64,000 nucleotides of DNA, taken from Peptococcaceae bacterium UBA5767 (GTDB lineage: Bacteria > Bacillota > TC1 > UBA5767). Location of the stretch: positions 1-64,000 of the forward strand of contig DIET01000015.1 in NCBI GenBank assembly GCA_002418765.1, given 5' to 3'. The position numbers were made by a program, and so were the translations under genes. The notes below the pieces were generated by a model. That model worked only from the letters and a program-made list of their open reading frames with translations, was not told the origin of the DNA and ran no database searches. Positions 33,705 to 43,457 of this stretch are shown one piece after another (positions within the stretch are counted from its first letter, which is position 1; every line of letters begins with the position of its first letter).

Positions 33705-34970
33705 ATGAAACAGAAAAAAAATATCATCGTATTGGCATCGATGGTTGCCATCTTTTTGATCATGAATCAATTATTTTTTGCATCTGATGCCAGTAGAAGT
33801 GAAACGGGAATAGAGGAACAAGGTATTCTCACTGAGCTTGAGGAGGTGCAAAAGAAACCCATGGTACAAGCACTGGCATACCTGGGGACCCTTGAAAGTG
33901 AAACCAATGCGATGCTCAGCTCAAAGATTTCTGGAATGATCACCTCTATTTATGTATCAGAAGGGGATATCGTTCATGAGGGTGATGTTTTGCTTGAAAT
34001 CGATAGCGAGCAGATAGAGGCAAAGCGAGATACCATTAGTCAGAAAAGAGAAACCCTTTTGGACTCCATTTCTTACTTGGAATCCGAGATCAAGGGATAC
34101 TATTCTTCTCATCCCATGGTGGCAAAGGTTGAGTCGGCCAGACTATCGCTTGCGTTTCAACAATCGGAGGTAGAGAAGTACAGGCGACTTTATGCAGCAG
34201 ATGCAGTGTCGCTATCACAGCTGGAGCAGAAAGAGCTTCAACTGCAATCGATCAAGTGGCAGGTGGAAGAGCTGGAGCAGACCTTGCTTTGGCAATATGA
34301 TAATCTTGTGCAGGAAAGAGACGTGGCCATGGGTCAACTGGGTGAGGTGGATGCTTCTTTGGAGGAACTGGCATTATCCATCAGTGATGCCAGATTAACG
34401 GCTCCTTTTGCTGGTCAGGTTACTCAGATGGTGGCTTCTCTAGGTGAGCTTGCTTCTCCAGGGAAATTGCTTGTGGGACTAGATAGCCTGCAGCAACTGA
34501 GCGTGGTTACACAAGTTGGTGAGTCGGATTTGCAGAAAATACAGCCTGGCATGTCTGCGGAAATGGTTTTGGGAGGTTCAGATGTTGTCATTGTCGGTAC
34601 TGTATCTTACAAAAGTGAGAGCGTTAGTCCCAAAACAAGAATAGGGGAGGTCAGAATAGAGGCACCAATACCCCCAGACCTCATGATGCTTGGTTCAAGT
34701 GTGAGGATAACCATACTTCTGGATGACAGTACCGATGAAATCATGATTCCCAAAGCAGCTGTGAAATGGTTGGACAATCGGCAGGTTGTCTATGTTTATG
34801 ATGATGGTGGCCGGGTACAGGAAAAAGAGATCGTGATTGGTGAAAGTGTGAAGAATGAATACCAAGTAGTCGAAGGACTTGTCGTGGGAGATATGATCGC
34901 CATTAGGAACATACAATCGCTACGTGATGGTGCCAGGATTTATGTTTTTGATGGGGAGGAAACAAAATGA
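33705..34970 (+). CDS. RND efflux adaptor (HlyD/periplasmic adaptor family)
   Basis: This 421-residue adaptor has an N-terminal anchor (IIVLASMVAIFLIMNQLFF, about 6-24). A biotinyl-lipoyl stretch (ITSIYVSEGDIVHEGDVLLE) leads into a long coiled-coil hairpin of about 110-220. Then come a barrel (LTAPFAGQVTQMVASLGELA) and a C-terminal membrane-proximal domain (IPKAAVKWLDNRQVVYVYDD). It bridges the pump to the envelope exterior. I prefer the ATG at 33705, five bases after the TetR stop, over in-frame ATGs at 33681 and 33690. Its stop overlaps the pump start as ATGA. Confidence 0.9.
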   Translation: MKQKKNIIVLASMVAIFLIMNQLFFASDASRSETGIEEQGILTELEEVQKKPMVQALAYLGTLESETNAMLSSKISGMITSIYVSEGDIVHEGDVLLEIDSEQIEAKRDTISQKRETLLDSISYLESEIKGYYSSHPMVAKVESARLSLAFQQSEVEKYRRLYAADAVSLSQLEQKELQLQSIKWQVEELEQTLLWQYDNLVQERDVAMGQLGEVDASLEELALSISDARLTAPFAGQVTQMVASLGELASPGKLLVGLDSLQQLSVVTQVGESDLQKIQPGMSAEMVLGGSDVVIVGTVSYKSESVSPKTRIGEVRIEAPIPPDLMMLGSSVRITILLDDSTDEIMIPKAAVKWLDNRQVVYVYDDGGRVQEKEIVIGESVKNEYQVVEGLVVGDMIAIRNIQSLRDGARIYVFDGEETK

Positions 34971-37900
34971 GTTTCGGCGGTTTTTCCATAGGAAAGAAGT
35001 ATGTAGTCTTGTCCCTGGTTATCGGGATACTCATATTTGGTGGATACAGCATGCTGACTCTGAATACGCAGCTTTCACCAGATACAAGTCCTCCGACTGC
35101 GACCGTGGTCAGCATTTATCCTGGGGCCATGGCACTCGATGTCTCCACTGATGTAGCCAAACCTATGGAGGAGTCCTTTGCCAAGCTAGATGGAATCGAG
35201 AATATCAGTTCTTCCAGTCAGGACAATATGGCAATCATTCGATTGACCTTTGATTATTCAACCGATGTGGATCAAGCTGCCATCGATATTCAAAATACCC
35301 TCAATACGATTCGCAATGCTCTGCCAGAGAATCTCCAGGATCCACAGGTTCTAAAGTTTAGTGTCTCAGATCAGCCGGTCATGACCATCGGGATCCAAAG
35401 TGCGGCCTTGTCAATGCAGGATCTGCGAAAGCTTACAGAGGATAAAATGACGTATGCATTGCAACTAGTGGAAGGCGTGGCTGCGGTCAATATTTTTGGA
35501 GGTCACGGGGCAGAAGTACATGTGCGGCTCGATGAAGCAACCGTACGGGCATATGGCTTGTCCATAGACCAGATTGTCGGTTCGTTGAAAACCTCCAACA
35601 TCAAGGCTCCGGGGGGAACTATCCTGTATGAAGAAAAAAATGTGTTGCTGCGGGTAGAAGAAAGTCTGGTGTCCCTGGAGGAGCTTGGCAATGTGGGTAT
35701 CCCTTTGGCAGATGGAAATACTGTTCCTCTGTCAGCTCTTGGGACCATAGAATCAGGTACCATTGAGCAGGAAGGTTCGTATAGGCTCAATGGTGAAGAA
35801 GCCCTTGCGCTCATGATTACAAAAAAAGCTGATTACAATACGGTCGAGGTGATTGAGTCAGTCAATGAGAAGATAGCAGAACTGGAGGAAGTGTATCCTT
35901 ATGTAGCTATGAACGTGGCTTCAGATGATTCAGCCTTTACGAATCAGATGGTTTCCAATATGGCTGCCAGTGTTGTATTGGCTATCGCTTTCACAATGCT
36001 CATTATTTTGTTGTTTATCAACAATATTTCGCGGGCACTGGTGATTACCATTTCCATGCCATTGGTATTTTTGAGTACCTTGGGACTGATGAAAGCATTT
36101 GGCATGAATTTGGATTTGGTTACGCTGTCCGCCTTGATTTTAAGCATAGGATTTGTTGTGGATACAGCGATTGTCGTTGTTGAGAATATCAGCAGCCATT
36201 TGGGGCAGGGAAAAGAAATGGTAGTCGCTGCTGTGGAAGGAACAGATGAAATTGCTCTTCCTAGTATAGCAGGAGCGACGACCACATTGATTGTATTGAT
36301 ACCTCTTTTGTTCATCACGGGATTTGTGGGAGAAATGTTCAGACCGCTATCAATGACACTTATTTTTGCCATATCTTCATCGTTGGTGGTTGCGCTGATC
36401 ATTATTCCTCTTTTGACTGTCATGTTTCAGCCTTTTCAGTTTAAGAAGATTGAAAGATTTGTTTCTGCATTTTCGATTCCATTCAACAGATGGATGGATT
36501 TGCTTATGGAAAAATATGTCGGATTGTTTCATCTGACCAGCGGAAAAAAGAAGAAGACGTTTGTTGTTGTCATAGCACTCATGGCCGTCAGTGCTCTTTT
36601 TATCAACTTCAATGGTATGGAAATGCTTCCCAAGTTTGATAGTGGCGTATCCTATGTCACACTGGAAATGGCTCCGGGAACACCGCTTTATAAGACGGAG
36701 GAAGCAGTGGACCGTGTGGAGGAGTACCTCCTTCAGGTTGCGGAGATTGTTTCATTTGAATCCAGGATCGGATATGAAGAAGGGAGTATGCAACAAGGAG
36801 ATTTTGGGATTTTGGGTAGCGATCAGGCTATGATCACAATCAATCTGAGCTCTAGGAAGGAAAGGAGCATTTCCATTTGGGAGTTTCAGGAAGAATTGCG
36901 AGCCAAAATTGAAGGTATTCCGGATGTCAACCGTTATGTGGTCAAGGAAAAAGGAGGAACGGCGGTGACAGGCGCTTCTGCTCCTATTGCCGTGAAGATC
37001 ATAGGAGAAGACCTTGATGTTCTTTACCGCATTGCCGAGGATGCCATGGCCATGATGGAAGAGGTAGAGGGAACCACCAATGTTTTTACAAGCTTCAATG
37101 ACGAATACAAGCAGATGTCTCTTTCGTTTGATCGTGAGAGATTGGCTGAGCTTATGCTGAGCGAGGCTTCTGCAGCCCGTCAGCTGTATGGGAGCATGGA
37201 AGGAGTCGATGCCATTTCTGTGGTCATAGGAGCCAACGATGCCATGGATGTCAGAGTTGGTTATGAGGGGGATTCGTCATCGGATATGGAATATCTCCTC
37301 GATACGTATCTGGTTACTCCTTTGGGGGTAAGAATTCCGCTACGTGAGGTGGCCACCATGGAGCTGGAGAACAGATCCAATCTGGTGGAACGGGAAAATA
37401 TGTCCTATATGGTGAATATCCAGGGTTTTGTGGAAGGAAGGGCTTTCAGCCATGTGGTTTCGGATATCCAGGAAGGCATTGAGGTAATGGATCTACCGAA
37501 GGGATACCTGATTGAGTTTGGGGGTGAACAGAAATCGTTGACAGATTCGGTAGGAGATATGATGTTTTTGCTGTCACTGGCCATCATGTTTGTGTATCTT
37601 GTTCTCGTTCCTCAATTCAAATCTTTCTTGCATCCGGTGACCATCATGGCGGCGATTCCCATGGTCATCATCGGCATTGCTCCGGCACTGGGACTTACGG
37701 GCAAGTATATGTCCATGCCGGTCCTGCTTGGATTTATACTATTGACGGGTACCGTGGTCAACAATTCCATTTTGCTCGTGGCAGCCATCAATGAAAGCAG
37801 GGACGCCGGTATAGCCATGATGGATGCCATAGAATTGGCCATTAGGTCACGATTCAGACCCATTATGATGACGGCTTTTTCAGATATTGTGGGAATGATG

Positions 37901-38101
37901 CCATTGGCGCTTCAGTTGGCCTTGGGTTCTGAAAGATTTTCGCCTCTGGCCATAACCGTGATAGGGGGGATGGTGGCAGCCACGCTTCTCACCATCATCA
38001 TGATACCGCTTATTTATGTGATTTTGGAAAAAGCCAGTATGAGGATAAAACAATGGTCTGGCAAAAAAACGCTAGAAACCTTGGATGAGGTGAGTCATTA
38101 G
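34967..38101 (+). CDS. RND-family efflux pump, AcrB/HAE1-type, with variant TM4 acid
   Basis: The 1044-residue protein has the full RND layout: an N-terminal helix (VLSLVIGILIFGGYSMLTL), two large extracellular porter regions, and two bundles (TM2-6 near 325-475 and TM8-12 near 855-1025). In TM4 the conserved pair is usually DD (D407/D408 in AcrB). Here it reads V-D399-T400-AIVVVENI, so only the first Asp remains. The TM10 segment reads VVN932-N933-SILLV, with Asn at the usual Lys (AcrB K940) position; Asn is common in HAE1 relatives. The loss of the second Asp may alter proton coupling. The start overlaps the adaptor stop by 4 bp (ATGA). Substrate unknown; drugs or lipids are typical. Confidence 0.9.
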   Translation: MSFGGFSIGKKYVVLSLVIGILIFGGYSMLTLNTQLSPDTSPPTATVVSIYPGAMALDVSTDVAKPMEESFAKLDGIENISSSSQDNMAIIRLTFDYSTDVDQAAIDIQNTLNTIRNALPENLQDPQVLKFSVSDQPVMTIGIQSAALSMQDLRKLTEDKMTYALQLVEGVAAVNIFGGHGAEVHVRLDEATVRAYGLSIDQIVGSLKTSNIKAPGGTILYEEKNVLLRVEESLVSLEELGNVGIPLADGNTVPLSALGTIESGTIEQEGSYRLNGEEALALMITKKADYNTVEVIESVNEKIAELEEVYPYVAMNVASDDSAFTNQMVSNMAASVVLAIAFTMLIILLFINNISRALVITISMPLVFLSTLGLMKAFGMNLDLVTLSALILSIGFVVDTAIVVVENISSHLGQGKEMVVAAVEGTDEIALPSIAGATTTLIVLIPLLFITGFVGEMFRPLSMTLIFAISSSLVVALIIIPLLTVMFQPFQFKKIERFVSAFSIPFNRWMDLLMEKYVGLFHLTSGKKKKTFVVVIALMAVSALFINFNGMEMLPKFDSGVSYVTLEMAPGTPLYKTEEAVDRVEEYLLQVAEIVSFESRIGYEEGSMQQGDFGILGSDQAMITINLSSRKERSISIWEFQEELRAKIEGIPDVNRYVVKEKGGTAVTGASAPIAVKIIGEDLDVLYRIAEDAMAMMEEVEGTTNVFTSFNDEYKQMSLSFDRERLAELMLSEASAARQLYGSMEGVDAISVVIGANDAMDVRVGYEGDSSSDMEYLLDTYLVTPLGVRIPLREVATMELENRSNLVERENMSYMVNIQGFVEGRAFSHVVSDIQEGIEVMDLPKGYLIEFGGEQKSLTDSVGDMMFLLSLAIMFVYLVLVPQFKSFLHPVTIMAAIPMVIIGIAPALGLTGKYMSMPVLLGFILLTGTVVNNSILLVAAINESRDAGIAMMDAIELAIRSRFRPIMMTAFSDIVGMMPLALQLALGSERFSPLAITVIGGMVAATLLTIIMIPLIYVILEKASMRIKQWSGKKTLETLDEVSH

Positions 38102-38238
38102 CGCATCTGCTTCTTACTAGTATTGGGATCACTTGTTTTTTAGATAATGTAAGGCTGTGGCGCACATCGGGAATACCTGTTTTTTTGAAAATGATTCTTC
38201 ATAACAGGGGCAGCAAGGATGGATCGAAGAGTATGGCA

Positions 38239-38273
38239 AAAAGAGCAGCATGTTATTGCTGTTCTTTTGTTTT
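38239..38273 (+). terminator. Probable terminator after the RND operon
   Basis: AAAAGAGCAGCA at 38239-38250 pairs with TGCTGTTCTTTT at 38257-38268, with a G-T pair, followed by GTTTT. It lies about 140 bp after the pump stop. Confidence 0.7.
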
Positions 38274-38292
38274 ATAAATACGGAAAGCAGTC

Positions 38293-38323
38293 TATAATAG
38301 AATTGTAATTGGCATATGCCAAT
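38293..38323 (+). promoter_or_regulatory. Promoter -10 and 16-bp palindrome upstream of the FAD oxidase
   Basis: TATAAT stands at 38293-38298 and is followed ten bases later by a perfect 16-bp palindrome, ATTGGCATATGCCAAT, at 38308-38323. A good -35 could not be placed. The palindrome overlaps the likely start of transcription and is a candidate operator; the cognate regulator is unknown. Confidence 0.55.
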
Positions 38324-38373
38324 AATGATTTTTGGGTCTTAGAGATTTGTGGCAAAGATGAAGGTGGATAGTG

Positions 38374-39690
38374 ATGAATTCACATGAAGACAAAGTTCAA
38401 AGAATCGCAAAGCAATTGCAAGAGCGAAAGAGCAGCAGGCCTTTGCGTCTATGGAAAAAAACTGTTTCGCACGAGGTCCCAAGGCCCAAAGATAAAAAAG
38501 CGCTGGATGAGAAGCTTGATATCAGGGATTTGGATGCCATCCTCTCTATTGATGTTAAAAAAAGCACATGCACGGCAGAACCAGGTGTTACCTTTGAAAA
38601 ACTTGTGAAGGAAAGCATGAAATACAATCTTGTTCCCGCAGTGGTTTCTGAGCTTAAAACCATCACCATTGGAGGAGCTGTGGCAGGTTGTTCCATAGAA
38701 TCCATGTCTTATCAGTGGGGAGGATTTCATGACAGCTGTTTCGAATATGAGGTCGTGACCGCAAAAGGCGAGGTGCTTATTTGTACGCCTTATAATGAAA
38801 ACCATTTGCTGTTTCAGATGATGCATGGGACGTTTGGGACTTTGGGCATCATTACCCGTCTTACGTTCAAACTTGTCCCAGCGAAACCATTTGTCAAGGT
38901 GGTGTATGAAGAGTATGAGACCCTTGAAGAATATAAAAAATCCATCTGGTCACATTACAAACAAAAAGATATCGATTTCATGGATGGCATCATACACTCA
39001 CCGAAAAAGTATATTCTTGGGGTGGGATACTTTGTAGCCGAAGTCCCTTATACACATAGTTATGACTGGACTCGCATTTATTATGTGAGTACAGCAAAGC
39101 GAAAAGAAGACTACCTAAAGACAGAGGATTATTTTTTTCGTTACAACAAAGGCGTGACCAACGTGCATCCAAAATCATTCCTCTTTCGACTTTTGTTTGG
39201 GAAAATAATCAATTCCAACAGCATATTGATGCTGGCCAATACATTCAAAAAGCTGATACCTTCTTTTCTCATTCCGGTTACGGTGGATACCTTCATACCC
39301 TTTTCAAGGATAGATGAGTTTATGCCTTGGTATGTCAAAGAAATAAATCATTTCCCTCTGTGGTGTGTTCCATATAAAATTATGCATCCCTACGAATGGG
39401 TTGCTACTGCCTTCTTGGATCAGGTTCATGATGAACTCTATCTGGATATTGCCTTGTATGGGATGCGAAAGAAAAATCCAGAGCATTACTACCGCATCAT
39501 CGAGAAGGAACTGGTCAAACTGGGTGCCATCAAGACACTCATTTCTACCAATTACTATACAGAAAAAGAATTTTGGTCTATTTGGAATAGAGAGAACTTT
39601 GCTATGGTTAAAAAAAGAACGGATCCTGAAAACATATTGAGAGGACTTTATGAAAAAACATGCAGGGCTTCTAGAGGGTTAGATTCATAA
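38374..39690 (+). CDS. FAD-binding oxidase (FAD_binding_4, DHCR24-like)
   Basis: A 438-residue flavoprotein of the PCMH-type FAD-binding family. The N-terminal FAD-binding half shows ILSIDVKKSTCTAEPGVTFE, then TIGGAVAGCSIESMSYQWGG and HGTFGTLGIITRLTFKLVPA at about 125-160. The C-terminal half resembles the DHCR24 (delta24-sterol reductase) branch, with LWCVPYKIMHPYEW and a final RTDPENILRGLYEK. Bacterial members have varied, mostly unknown, substrates. The gene reads from the ATG at 38374 with GAAGGTGG at 38360-38367 (a GTG one codon earlier is possible). It converges on the photolyase gene; 31 bp separate the two stops. Confidence 0.85.
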   Translation: MNSHEDKVQRIAKQLQERKSSRPLRLWKKTVSHEVPRPKDKKALDEKLDIRDLDAILSIDVKKSTCTAEPGVTFEKLVKESMKYNLVPAVVSELKTITIGGAVAGCSIESMSYQWGGFHDSCFEYEVVTAKGEVLICTPYNENHLLFQMMHGTFGTLGIITRLTFKLVPAKPFVKVVYEEYETLEEYKKSIWSHYKQKDIDFMDGIIHSPKKYILGVGYFVAEVPYTHSYDWTRIYYVSTAKRKEDYLKTEDYFFRYNKGVTNVHPKSFLFRLLFGKIINSNSILMLANTFKKLIPSFLIPVTVDTFIPFSRIDEFMPWYVKEINHFPLWCVPYKIMHPYEWVATAFLDQVHDELYLDIALYGMRKKNPEHYYRIIEKELVKLGAIKTLISTNYYTEKEFWSIWNRENFAMVKKRTDPENILRGLYEKTCRASRGLDS

Positions 39691-39721
39691 AGATGATGAT
39701 TCCAAACCCTTGCTGGCTGGG

Positions 39722-41083
39722 TCAGCTTTTTGCAAGCCTCGCCATTTTTTGAAGATAATGCTCCATGTCGAATTTTCTGTTTAAGCCATTGGCATTCATA
39801 TAGCGTATCTTGCCAAAAATCTCTCTCTCTTTCCAGGCACGATCATGTTTCCCGAAGCACCAGGCTACTCCAGCGAAGCTGTTGGGATCTCTTCCATCCA
39901 AGCTATACTTGTTGTTGAGGAAAAGGGCATTTTGGAAGGCTTCTTGGGGTGTGATGCTCCATTCCAAAATCTTCTTGCTCCAATACATACGCATGTATCC
40001 GTGCATCTTTCCTGTGAGCATCATCTCTTTTTGGGCGGCATTCCAGTATGGATCATGGGTTTCTTGTTTCTCCAATTCATCAAGCGTATACAAATGTGTT
40101 CTTTCGTCCTGGAGATGCTCTCCCAGTGTTTTTTGGGCCCAAAAAGGCAGGGATTCATAGGCGTCGTATTGTTCGTTGTAATAGACGAAATTCATGCTTA
40201 ATTCTCTTCTTACGATGAGTTCTTCCAAAAATTCTGTTTTACTCTCAAGATTTATGTGGGTGAGCCTTAGAGCAATATACAATGGAGATATTTGTCCGAA
40301 ATGCAGGTAAGGACTGAGCTCTGAAGAATAATCAAGCCCAGGTTCGTTTTTTAGCTGGCTATAGAAAGGCAGCTTCTTTTTGATGAATGCTTCCAACAGT
40401 TTTTTGGCCTGGCTTGTCCCGCCATGAAAGTCAGTGATGGGGATTATCGATCTGTCTGTATCCAGTTGTTCCATGACCAGGTCAATGTTGTTTATGTCCA
40501 GTGTCTCAAAAGAAATAGGGAGACCGATAGAAGAAACGGAGAGCTTGTTTTCAGGCAAGGGCAGTGTAAAATAGGGCAACAGTTTGTTTATCTTTGGCCT
40601 TAGTGTGGCGGCCGCATATTCTTCCTTTGAAGACGCTGATTCCACTGGCACGATAATGTTGGTTTCTACCTGGGCAATAGGACATTGTACCTGATCGGCA
40701 ATGGCATCCCTCCACTGTCTTTCTATTCTTAAGTATCCTCTGTCTACCACCATAAAGGCTGCCAAAGACGAAAGCTCCCAGGCTCCTTTTTCTGGTGATG
40801 TTTTTCGGATTAGCAGGGCAATATTTCTTTTGGCCAATGCCAGGCGCACCTCCTTTAGGCCTTCCAGCAGAAACCGGTAGTGTCTTTGATTGGCTTCTGG
40901 GAAATCGTCTGTTAAACCGAAATAGACGATCAATGGTTTATGTAAATGGTTGGCTTGTTGGATGGCATATTCAAGGGCATGGTTGTACTCTGTTCTTTGC
41001 GCACTTTGCATCCAATAGATGACAAAAGGCTTGTCCTGGGATTCTTTTTGATTGAGCATTTTGATTCTTTCGTCATGGATCAT
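39722..41083 (-). CDS. phr: Class II deoxyribodipyrimidine photolyase
   Basis: The 453-residue enzyme repairs UV-induced cyclobutane pyrimidine dimers in DNA using light and reduced FAD. Class II landmarks are present: RIKMLNQKESQ then FVIYWMQSAQRTEYNHALEY at the N-terminus, and LDYSSELSPYLHFGQISPLY and EELIVRRELSMNFVYYN in the middle. TGKMHGYMRMYWSKKILEWS and LDGRDPNSFAGVAWCFGKHD occur in the FAD-binding C-terminal part. I place the start at the ATG at 41083, with GGAGG at 41096-41092; a GTG at 41098 overlaps that ribosome site and is less likely. It is divergent from the macro-domain gene across 375 bp in which no other feature was found. Confidence 0.95.
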   Translation of the reverse strand: MIHDERIKMLNQKESQDKPFVIYWMQSAQRTEYNHALEYAIQQANHLHKPLIVYFGLTDDFPEANQRHYRFLLEGLKEVRLALAKRNIALLIRKTSPEKGAWELSSLAAFMVVDRGYLRIERQWRDAIADQVQCPIAQVETNIIVPVESASSKEEYAAATLRPKINKLLPYFTLPLPENKLSVSSIGLPISFETLDINNIDLVMEQLDTDRSIIPITDFHGGTSQAKKLLEAFIKKKLPFYSQLKNEPGLDYSSELSPYLHFGQISPLYIALRLTHINLESKTEFLEELIVRRELSMNFVYYNEQYDAYESLPFWAQKTLGEHLQDERTHLYTLDELEKQETHDPYWNAAQKEMMLTGKMHGYMRMYWSKKILEWSITPQEAFQNALFLNNKYSLDGRDPNSFAGVAWCFGKHDRAWKEREIFGKIRYMNANGLNRKFDMEHYLQKMARLAKS

Positions 41084-41458
41084 GTGAATAGCCTCCACAA
41101 TGCTTTTTTTCTACTCTATCATGAAACTTCTATCACATAAAGACATGTTCTATTAGGAAAAGATGGCTTTTACTTTGGTTGCATATGACTCTTGCCGTAG
41201 GGTCTTCTGTTCGTAAGGTTTTCAGCCATGGCAAAGGCAGGCAGATGCTCAGAAAATAAGGTATAATAAAGTAGGGAATAAGGGGCATCGTCTGAATATA
41301 CACAGGCATTGGCAGCAGAAGTAGCAGATTCATAAGCCATGAACCATCAACTTATGCAAAATGTGCGACCGATACAAAGAAGATGATTGGAATATCCAAT
41401 ATAACAGCATCGAACGAAAACCAAGAGTCCAATATATAAAACCACCAGGGGGTTGATC

Positions 41459-42469
41459 ATGCCATTAAAAATTATTCAAGGTGACATAACGAATATCCAT
41501 GCGGACGCTATCGTAAACGCAGCGAATACGTCTTTGATGGGCGGCGGTGGTGTTGATGGCGCCATACACCGGGCAGCGGGTCCGCAGTTAGGGGAAGAAT
41601 GCTACCATTTGGGAGGCTGTGAAACAGGTCAAGCCAAAATCACCAAAGGATACAATCTGCCTGCAAAGTATGTCATTCATACGGTGGGCCCGGTTTGGTA
41701 TGGGGGTCGTCATCAGGAAGAGAAAATGCTTGCCCGTTGTTATCAAAATTCGCTTGAGCTGGCTTGGCAATACCATGTAGAGAGCATCGCCTTTCCTCTG
41801 ATTTCAACAGGGGCCTTTGGGTATCCCACAGAAAAAGCCATAAGAACCGCTATTTCGGTGATAGGAGATTTTCTTCTTGATCATGATATGACTGTTTTTT
41901 TGGTCATTTATAACAGGAAAGATTCTGTGATTTCCGAGAAACTATTCTCCTTTATTGCCCGGTATATTGATGAACGTTTTGTGTATGAATACGCTGCGCC
42001 GATTACTTACGGGGAGGAATTGTATCAACTAGATAAACAGGGCACTGCAGGTAAGTACCTTCCAGCAACAGAGGCCATGGCGCCTATGGAAAAAGGCAAG
42101 CGCAGCCTCGATGAGGTGGTACAGCATTTGGATGAAACCTTTTCACAGATGCTGTTGCGTCTGATAGATGAAAAAAACATGACAGACACCGCCACTTATA
42201 AAAAAGCCAACATCGATCGCAAGCTCTTCTCCAAGATTCGCAATGATATTCATTACAAACCGAGCAAACCCACTGTACTGGCCTTTGCCATTGCACTGCG
42301 GTTGAATCTTGATGAGACCAAGGATTTGCTATTAAGAGCAGGTTTTGCCCTCTCCAACAGCAGTAAATTTGATATCATCGTGCAGTATTTTATGGAAAAT
42401 AATAATTACAATATATTTGAAATCAACGAAGCCTTGTTTGCTTTTGACCAGAACCTACTTGGACAATGA
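41459..42469 (+). CDS. Macro-domain protein with C-terminal helical domain
   Basis: Residues 1-170 are a macro domain, the ADP-ribose-binding and O-acetyl-ADP-ribose deacetylase fold. [20 protein letters not shown] at about 8-27 supplies the catalytic NAAN region, [14 protein letters not shown] follows, and [14 protein letters not shown] is near 114-127. Residues 200-336 are a mostly helical extension. Within it, [20 protein letters not shown] and [20 protein letters not shown] resemble an XRE-type DNA-binding core, then [15 protein letters not shown]. Bacterial fusions of this kind are uncommon compared with stand-alone macro domains. The start is the ATG at 41459 (AGGGGG at 41448-41453). 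It likely removes or senses ADP-ribose signals; partner and target are unknown. The vWA gene lies 95 bp downstream. Confidence 0.88.
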   Translation: MPLKIIQGDITNIHADAIVNAANTSLMGGGGVDGAIHRAAGPQLGEECYHLGGCETGQAKITKGYNLPAKYVIHTVGPVWYGGRHQEEKMLARCYQNSLELAWQYHVESIAFPLISTGAFGYPTEKAIRTAISVIGDFLLDHDMTVFLVIYNRKDSVISEKLFSFIARYIDERFVYEYAAPITYGEELYQLDKQGTAGKYLPATEAMAPMEKGKRSLDEVVQHLDETFSQMLLRLIDEKNMTDTATYKKANIDRKLFSKIRNDIHYKPSKPTVLAFAIALRLNLDETKDLLLRAGFALSNSSKFDIIVQYFMENNNYNIFEINEALFAFDQNLLGQ

Positions 42470-42564
42470 CCCCCTAAGAGCAAGATTTGTCGCTTGCCAT
42501 GCGACCGTAAGAAAGCTTTGCCATGCTATTCTATCATTACAAAACATGATAGGAGGGTAAGACA

Positions 42565-43218
42565 ATGAAAAAAGGTTTTACAGAACTGGTATTCATTCTT
42601 GACCGAAGTGGCTCGATGAGTGGCCTTGAGCAGGACACCATTGGGGGGTATAATTCTATGTTAGAAAAGCAAAAAAAAGAACCCGGAGAAGCCTTTATCA
42701 CGACAGTGTTGTTTGATAACAGTTATGAGCTTTTGCATGACAGAATCAATATAAAAGGCATTCAACCGATTACTGACGAGGAATATTATGTGCGTGGTAC
42801 CACGGCTTTGCTGGACGCTGTGGGGAAAACCATTCATAAAATCAGCAATGTGCAGAAGCACACTTCTGAAGATGAGCGTGCAGAACATGTCATGTTTGTC
42901 ATCACCACGGACGGGATGGAAAACGCAAGTCAAGAGTTCGATTATGAAACAGTACGAGCCATGATTTCGAAACAAAAAAGCAAGTATGGCTGGGAATTCA
43001 TTTTCCTAGGGGCCAATATGGATGCCGAGCAAACAGCGGAACGGTTCGGTATTGATAAGGATATGGCTGCCAGTTATCATGCGGATGGACAAGGTACCGC
43101 ACTGAACTATGAAGTCATCAGTAGTACGGTCAGTTCCATGCGTGCCAGTCAGCCTATCTCCAAAGACTGGAAAAAATCGATCGATGCTGATTATAAAAAA
43201 CGCGGTGGCAAACAATAG
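42565..43218 (+). CDS. von Willebrand factor A (vWA) domain protein
   Basis: The 217-residue protein is one vWA domain. The MIDAS metal site is complete: DRSGSMSG near 13-20, the Thr of YYVRGTTALLDA near 75-84, and TTDGMENAS near 114-121. Many bacterial vWA proteins of this type (TerY-like) act in stress or effector systems through metal-dependent protein contacts. TAGGAGGGTA at 42550-42559 precedes the ATG at 42565. The gap from the macro-domain gene (95 bp) has no visible terminator, so the two are probably co-transcribed. A hairpin follows at 43232-43267. Confidence 0.88.
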   Translation: MKKGFTELVFILDRSGSMSGLEQDTIGGYNSMLEKQKKEPGEAFITTVLFDNSYELLHDRINIKGIQPITDEEYYVRGTTALLDAVGKTIHKISNVQKHTSEDERAEHVMFVITTDGMENASQEFDYETVRAMISKQKSKYGWEFIFLGANMDAEQTAERFGIDKDMAASYHADGQGTALNYEVISSTVSSMRASQPISKDWKKSIDADYKKRGGKQ

Positions 43219-43231
43219 TCATATCGATGCC

Positions 43232-43275
43232 CATACGCAGTGCAGCCTTTTGGTTGTACTGCGTATGCCTGTTTT
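43232..43275 (+). terminator. Probable terminator after the vWA gene
   Basis: CATACGCAGT at 43232-43241 pairs with ACTGCGTATG at 43258-43267, with further inner pairs around a TTTT loop, followed by CCTGTTTTC. The T-run is short. Confidence 0.65.
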
Positions 43276-43380
43276 CATTAAAAAAAATTTATTTTTTTAT
43301 TTTTGACGGTATGAAAAAGTGATAGTCTGGGGTAGAATATACGGGTGTGCATCACTTTTTCACAGACAACATCAGGTTGT

Positions 43381-43454
43381 GCGAATGTAGCTCAATGGTA
43401 GAGCTCCAGCTTCCCAAGCTGGCTACGGGGGTTCGATTCCCCTCATTCGCTCCA
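43381..43454 (+). tRNA. tRNA-Gly (anticodon CCC)
   Basis: GCGAATG at 43381-43387 pairs with CATTCGC; the D-arm is GCTC...GAGC, the anticodon stem CCAGC...GCTGG with loop TTCCCAA (anticodon CCC), and the T-loop TTCGATT. The encoded CCA is at 43452-43454. A terminator follows at once. Confidence 0.92.
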
Positions 43455-43457
43455 AAC

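Noticed and set aside
41133..41333. Minus-strand 66-codon frame between the photolyase and macro-domain genes
   Set aside because: No ribosome site, odd composition and no family; most likely non-coding.
43309..43338. Promoter for tRNA-Gly: TTGACG with TAGAAT
   Set aside because: The spacing is 24 bp, too long for a standard promoter, so no promoter was called.
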